In this document: one piece after another, positions 60,913-64,000 of the stretch
How positions within the stretch are numbered: position 1 is the stretch's first letter
Layout of the letters: every line of letters starts with the position of its first letter
Source: Daucus carota subsp. sativus
Taxonomy: Eukaryota; Streptophyta; Magnoliopsida; Apiales; Apiaceae
Length of the DNA stretch: 64,000 nucleotides
Reading direction: 5' to 3'
Assembly: GCF_001625215.2 (NCBI RefSeq)
Contig: NC_030381.2
Coordinates: 51,421,214 to 51,485,213, forward strand
The notes under the pieces: generated by a model
The model's database searches: none
The model's input: the letters and a program-made list of their open reading frames with translations, nothing else
Told to the model about the DNA's origin: nothing
Made by a program: the position numbers and the translations under genes

Positions 60913-61907
60913 CATATTATAAATGATTTAAATTTAACGAAAAATTAATTTTGAAAAAAATATGTTACTGGATATGAGCATACTCACTTAGACTAAGTCA
61001 AATTATTTTTCGTAATATAATTCTACCCGAATATCCAAATATGATTTATGGTTCATATTCGATTCGAAATCATACACATATTATATTTCTAATGCATTAT
61101 ATTAGTATTTTAATTGATCATAATTTTTTAAAATTTAAGTATCTTATTTATTTAAGTATTTATAAAATATGATTCATTCACCGTGATAATGCATAATATC
61201 TTCATATATTAATAAACTTTATATACATATATATAATTATAAATTTTAATTTATAATTACTATATTTTTATATTATTATGTTTATTTAAACTAATGATAA
61301 TTATTTGAATAACTGAAAAAAATTAATATTTAATATTAGTGGATCATATTCAATGGTTCATAAATTACCCAGTTAGAAAATAGAAAATACGATAATGACT
61401 TATATTCTATTTGATACTATGCCCATATCTTCACGATCGGTTTATATTTGGGACCCAAATTTGGACAATCTAAAAATAATATGATTTAATACCCGAGTAA
61501 AATGATAGAGTATCCCATATCACCGGAATCATTTTATGGATATTAATCATGATTATTGGATGCGTGTTGTAAAATCATATATTCACATTGTATTATTAAA
61601 AACATTTATATCTGTATGGACATAAAAATTAATGAAAACAAATAAATAAAAAATGAAAAGTGAAAAATGTGAATATAATAATAAAAATAATGTATAAAAT
61701 AAGTACAACGGAAGATAATGAGTAGTTATATTTATCATATAATATTTTTGTTAAATTTTGAAATATAAAAAATTAGAAAGAAATATCTAACAATTGGTTA
61801 TCACTGAAGACATACAACTGCAGTTGTATATTTTACTCTATCACTGGTTTTAAAGAAACATACTCCACAGTCCACAACCACCTGATATACATGTCTCCTC
61901 CGATCAG
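60913..61907. other. Intergenic, AT-rich
   Basis: No gene or element ends recognised. Confidence 0.4.
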
Positions 61908-62456
61908 GCCAACTCCAATCATAGATCCAAATTTGGATCAATCCAAATTTAGGGCAAAATTCAAATCCTATTCCAACCTATCCAAATTTACTCATCCTTA
62001 TAATATTCATATATTTTGATTTTAAATATTTTAAAAATGATTAACTAATTTCATCGTTAATTATAATAATACAATTAACGATTAGACAAAGATAAAATAT
62101 TATAAAATAATTCGAAAAAGTTAAAATGGTACATAAAAATAAATTAAAAGCATTAAAATATTACATTAAAATACTAATTCTCAGAATTTTTCCCACAAAT
62201 GCTCAATAAGTGTATTTCGAAGTTCAAGATGGCAATATTTATCTTTTATTTTTCATAACGATTAATAAATTGTTGAAATTTTATGTATTTTGAAATTTTA
62301 ATTTATAATTAATCATTTTTTTGAATAACAATTTATAATTAATCGTTGTTTTAATTATATTCTAATATTAATTAATCTATCTTTAATAACATTAACAAAT
62401 AAAAGTAATAATATTTTAATGTTAAAAAAATTTGGATCAGTGATTCAAATTTGGAC
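61908..62456. mobile_element. MITE-like element interrupted by the CACTA element
   Basis: Begins GGCCAACTCCAATCATAGAT, with repeated ATCCAAATTTGGATC words. The inverse end begins (GATTCAAATTTGGA) but is cut off where CACTACAGG starts at 62457, so the remaining end should lie beyond the window. Confidence 0.6.
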
Positions 62457-64000
62457 CACTACAGGAAAAGCGGTCATTTTCGACCAGAATTGGCGCGGTC
62501 GAAGTTAGGCTAGTCGAAATTAATTGCCGGTCGAAAATATTTATTTTCGACCGCTATTTTCGACCGCCCTTTTCAGCCCAAAAAATTGTTTTCGGTGAAA
62601 ATTTGAACTTCCCGCCCAAGTTTTTTTAAAAAACTGAAAATTTCATTTTCCCGCCATATATAATATTTTCGACCGATAACGGTCGAATTTATTAAACCTT
62701 CAAATAAAATTTTTGGTCGAAATAAACATACCATTGCGGTCGAACTTATTAAACCAAAAAATTGGTGGTCGAAATTAATAGACCATTATTTTGGTGCGGT
62801 CGAAATTAATAGACCATAATATAAATTTAACAATTTCAGTGGATTCTGCATACCTGTTCAAACCCAAAATACCAAACTACATCCAAAATAACAATAAAAA
62901 AACTTAAATATTTAAAGCCAAATTGCCAACAAAAAAATACCAAACTATTCAACTTAACTAAGATAATATACTTAAATATTTAAACCATCCACCAAAAGTT
63001 AGAAATTCATCCATCCACCAAAAGTTTGAATATTCACTGGCTTACTAAACCATCAACCAAAAGTATGAAATTCCAAATTACCACCAGTACTGCTGCTATT
63101 CTAACAGAGGGTATAAAAACGCATTTGCATCATAGTCATCATCATACGGATTTTCCTCTGTGCTAGCAGCCTCCTTCCCCTTCCCCTCTGGCTTCCCCTC
63201 TGGCTGCTGCTGCTCCTTCCCATTCCCCTCTAACTGCTGCTGCTGACTGACCTGAGGATGACATAAAATCCGTATCAATACTAATCAACACAAAATTAAA
63301 AAAATCAACACAAGTTTACATAGATTACAGTAATAAATCAAAAACAAAGCTAAAGTTTCAATCTTTAAATCAATATCAACACAAACCGCACTAATTAACA
63401 CAGGATCAAAAATGACCAACACAACTCCACATGAACTACAGTACCTAACCGAAAAATAAGCTACAGTTCCAATTTCTACAAAAATCAAATTAATTAAAGA
63501 CAATTATGAATCATACCTCTACAATGACTTTGTCATTGTTCTTGAGGATTTGACTAAGTAATCCCTTCGCTGCACGCACATAATCAGTCCGGAATAACTC
63601 CTGGACTGGGTCTGGAAAAGTGGCAGCAGCCAACTTGCTCAGTTTCTGATCCACTACAGGCTGCGTGACCTCACGAGTAGGCAGAGAGCGCACCATTTCA
63701 TCCACCTCGCACAATATAGTGGACATCATCCCAAAGATATGACCTGAAATGTCCTGGCTTGCTTCGCGCGATCCTTCAGCAAATTGTGAAGCTTCTGATC
63801 TATCTAGAAGATCTGACAAGCTTTGTCGCGGGCGAAGAATTGCTTTCCCTTTTCTCGGAGGTTTGGCCTTTAGTGTCGCCAATATATCTTGCCTCTGCTT
63901 CAGTTTTTTTATCTTTTTATCGGCGTCAGCAGCAGACAAACCAGCAGTCAAAGTGGCATCTTCAGGCAAAGCAGGCTGAGAAGACTTCGCTTGCTTTATC
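62457..64000 (-). mobile_element. End of a CACTA (En/Spm) transposon, runs off the window
   Basis: The terminus CACTACAGGAAAAGCGGTCA is the CACTA signature. The next 370 bp carry at least ten copies of TTTCGACCG/CGGTCGAAA in both orientations, the expected subterminal binding sites for the element's TNPA-like protein. The encoded gene reads towards this end, so this is the element's 3' side. The other terminus is outside the window. Confidence 0.88.
63096..64000 (-). CDS. Last exons of a CACTA-encoded protein (partial)
   Basis: Exon 63517-64000 (open at the window edge) and terminal exon 63096-63251 are joined in phase (GAG|GTATGA donor, CCTCAG|GTC acceptor). The upstream exon is rich in charged and coiled-coil-like residues (AADADKKIKKLKQRQ, then RKGKAILRPRQSLSDLLDR) and ends LLSQILKNNDKVIVE. 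The last exon is a Gln/Gly/Lys/Glu-rich tail closing DDDYDANAFLYPLLE. I cannot see a catalytic motif. From position and composition it is probably the accessory DNA-binding (TNPA/transposase_24-like) or C-terminal part of the transposase gene. Confidence 0.6.

Overview
This is a stretch of an AT-rich plant nuclear chromosome, almost certainly a eudicot. The recognisable genes are plant-type (R2R3-MYB, HD-ZIP class IV, SYP2-type syntaxin, ITPK, DPM2) with GT-AG introns. The intergenic DNA is full of plant mobile elements: Stowaway-like and hAT-like MITEs, Helitrons, a TRIM, a LINE fragment and a CACTA end. I cannot name the species from sequence alone.

Layout. 1-2.7 kb: an unidentified minus-strand gene whose first exon encodes an AT-hook-like motif. 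3.6-4.3 kb: a non-autonomous hAT element with an 8-bp target duplication. 6.1-14.5 kb: a direct tandem duplication of an ancestral segment of about 3.1 kb. Each unit carries a short HD-ZIP IV gene (homeodomain and zip-loop-zip, no START domain), and each unit later received its own set of insertions. 15.4-15.7 kb: a C-terminal calmodulin-like remnant. 16.8-19.4 kb: DPM2 (minus). 20.4-24.0 kb: a two-exon plant gene of unknown function (minus). 26.0-26.7 kb: a three-exon small membrane protein. 32.3-35.5 kb: a seven-exon vacuolar Qa-SNARE. 39.0-40.1 kb: intronless ITPK1. 45.4-46.5 kb: a 5'-truncated LINE with target duplications, followed by an RNase H-like relic. 48.7-50.5 kb: an R2R3-MYB gene (minus) with unusual DNA-binding-domain residues. 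50.7-51.7 and 57.7-59.0 kb: two related Helitrons with exact TC...CTAG ends; the second shows two pieces of an RPA-like (OB-fold) gene and the first shows the first piece. 62.5-64.0 kb: the end of a CACTA transposon, inserted in an older MITE and carrying the last exons of an element-encoded gene.

The host genes look like independent single genes (vesicle fusion, inositol phosphate metabolism, dolichol-phosphate-mannose synthesis, transcription), not a pathway cluster. The most unusual item is the pair of intact but START-less HD-ZIP IV genes, which may act as short regulators of full-length HD-ZIP IV proteins. The duplication around them supplies empty sites that define several mobile-element insertions to the base.
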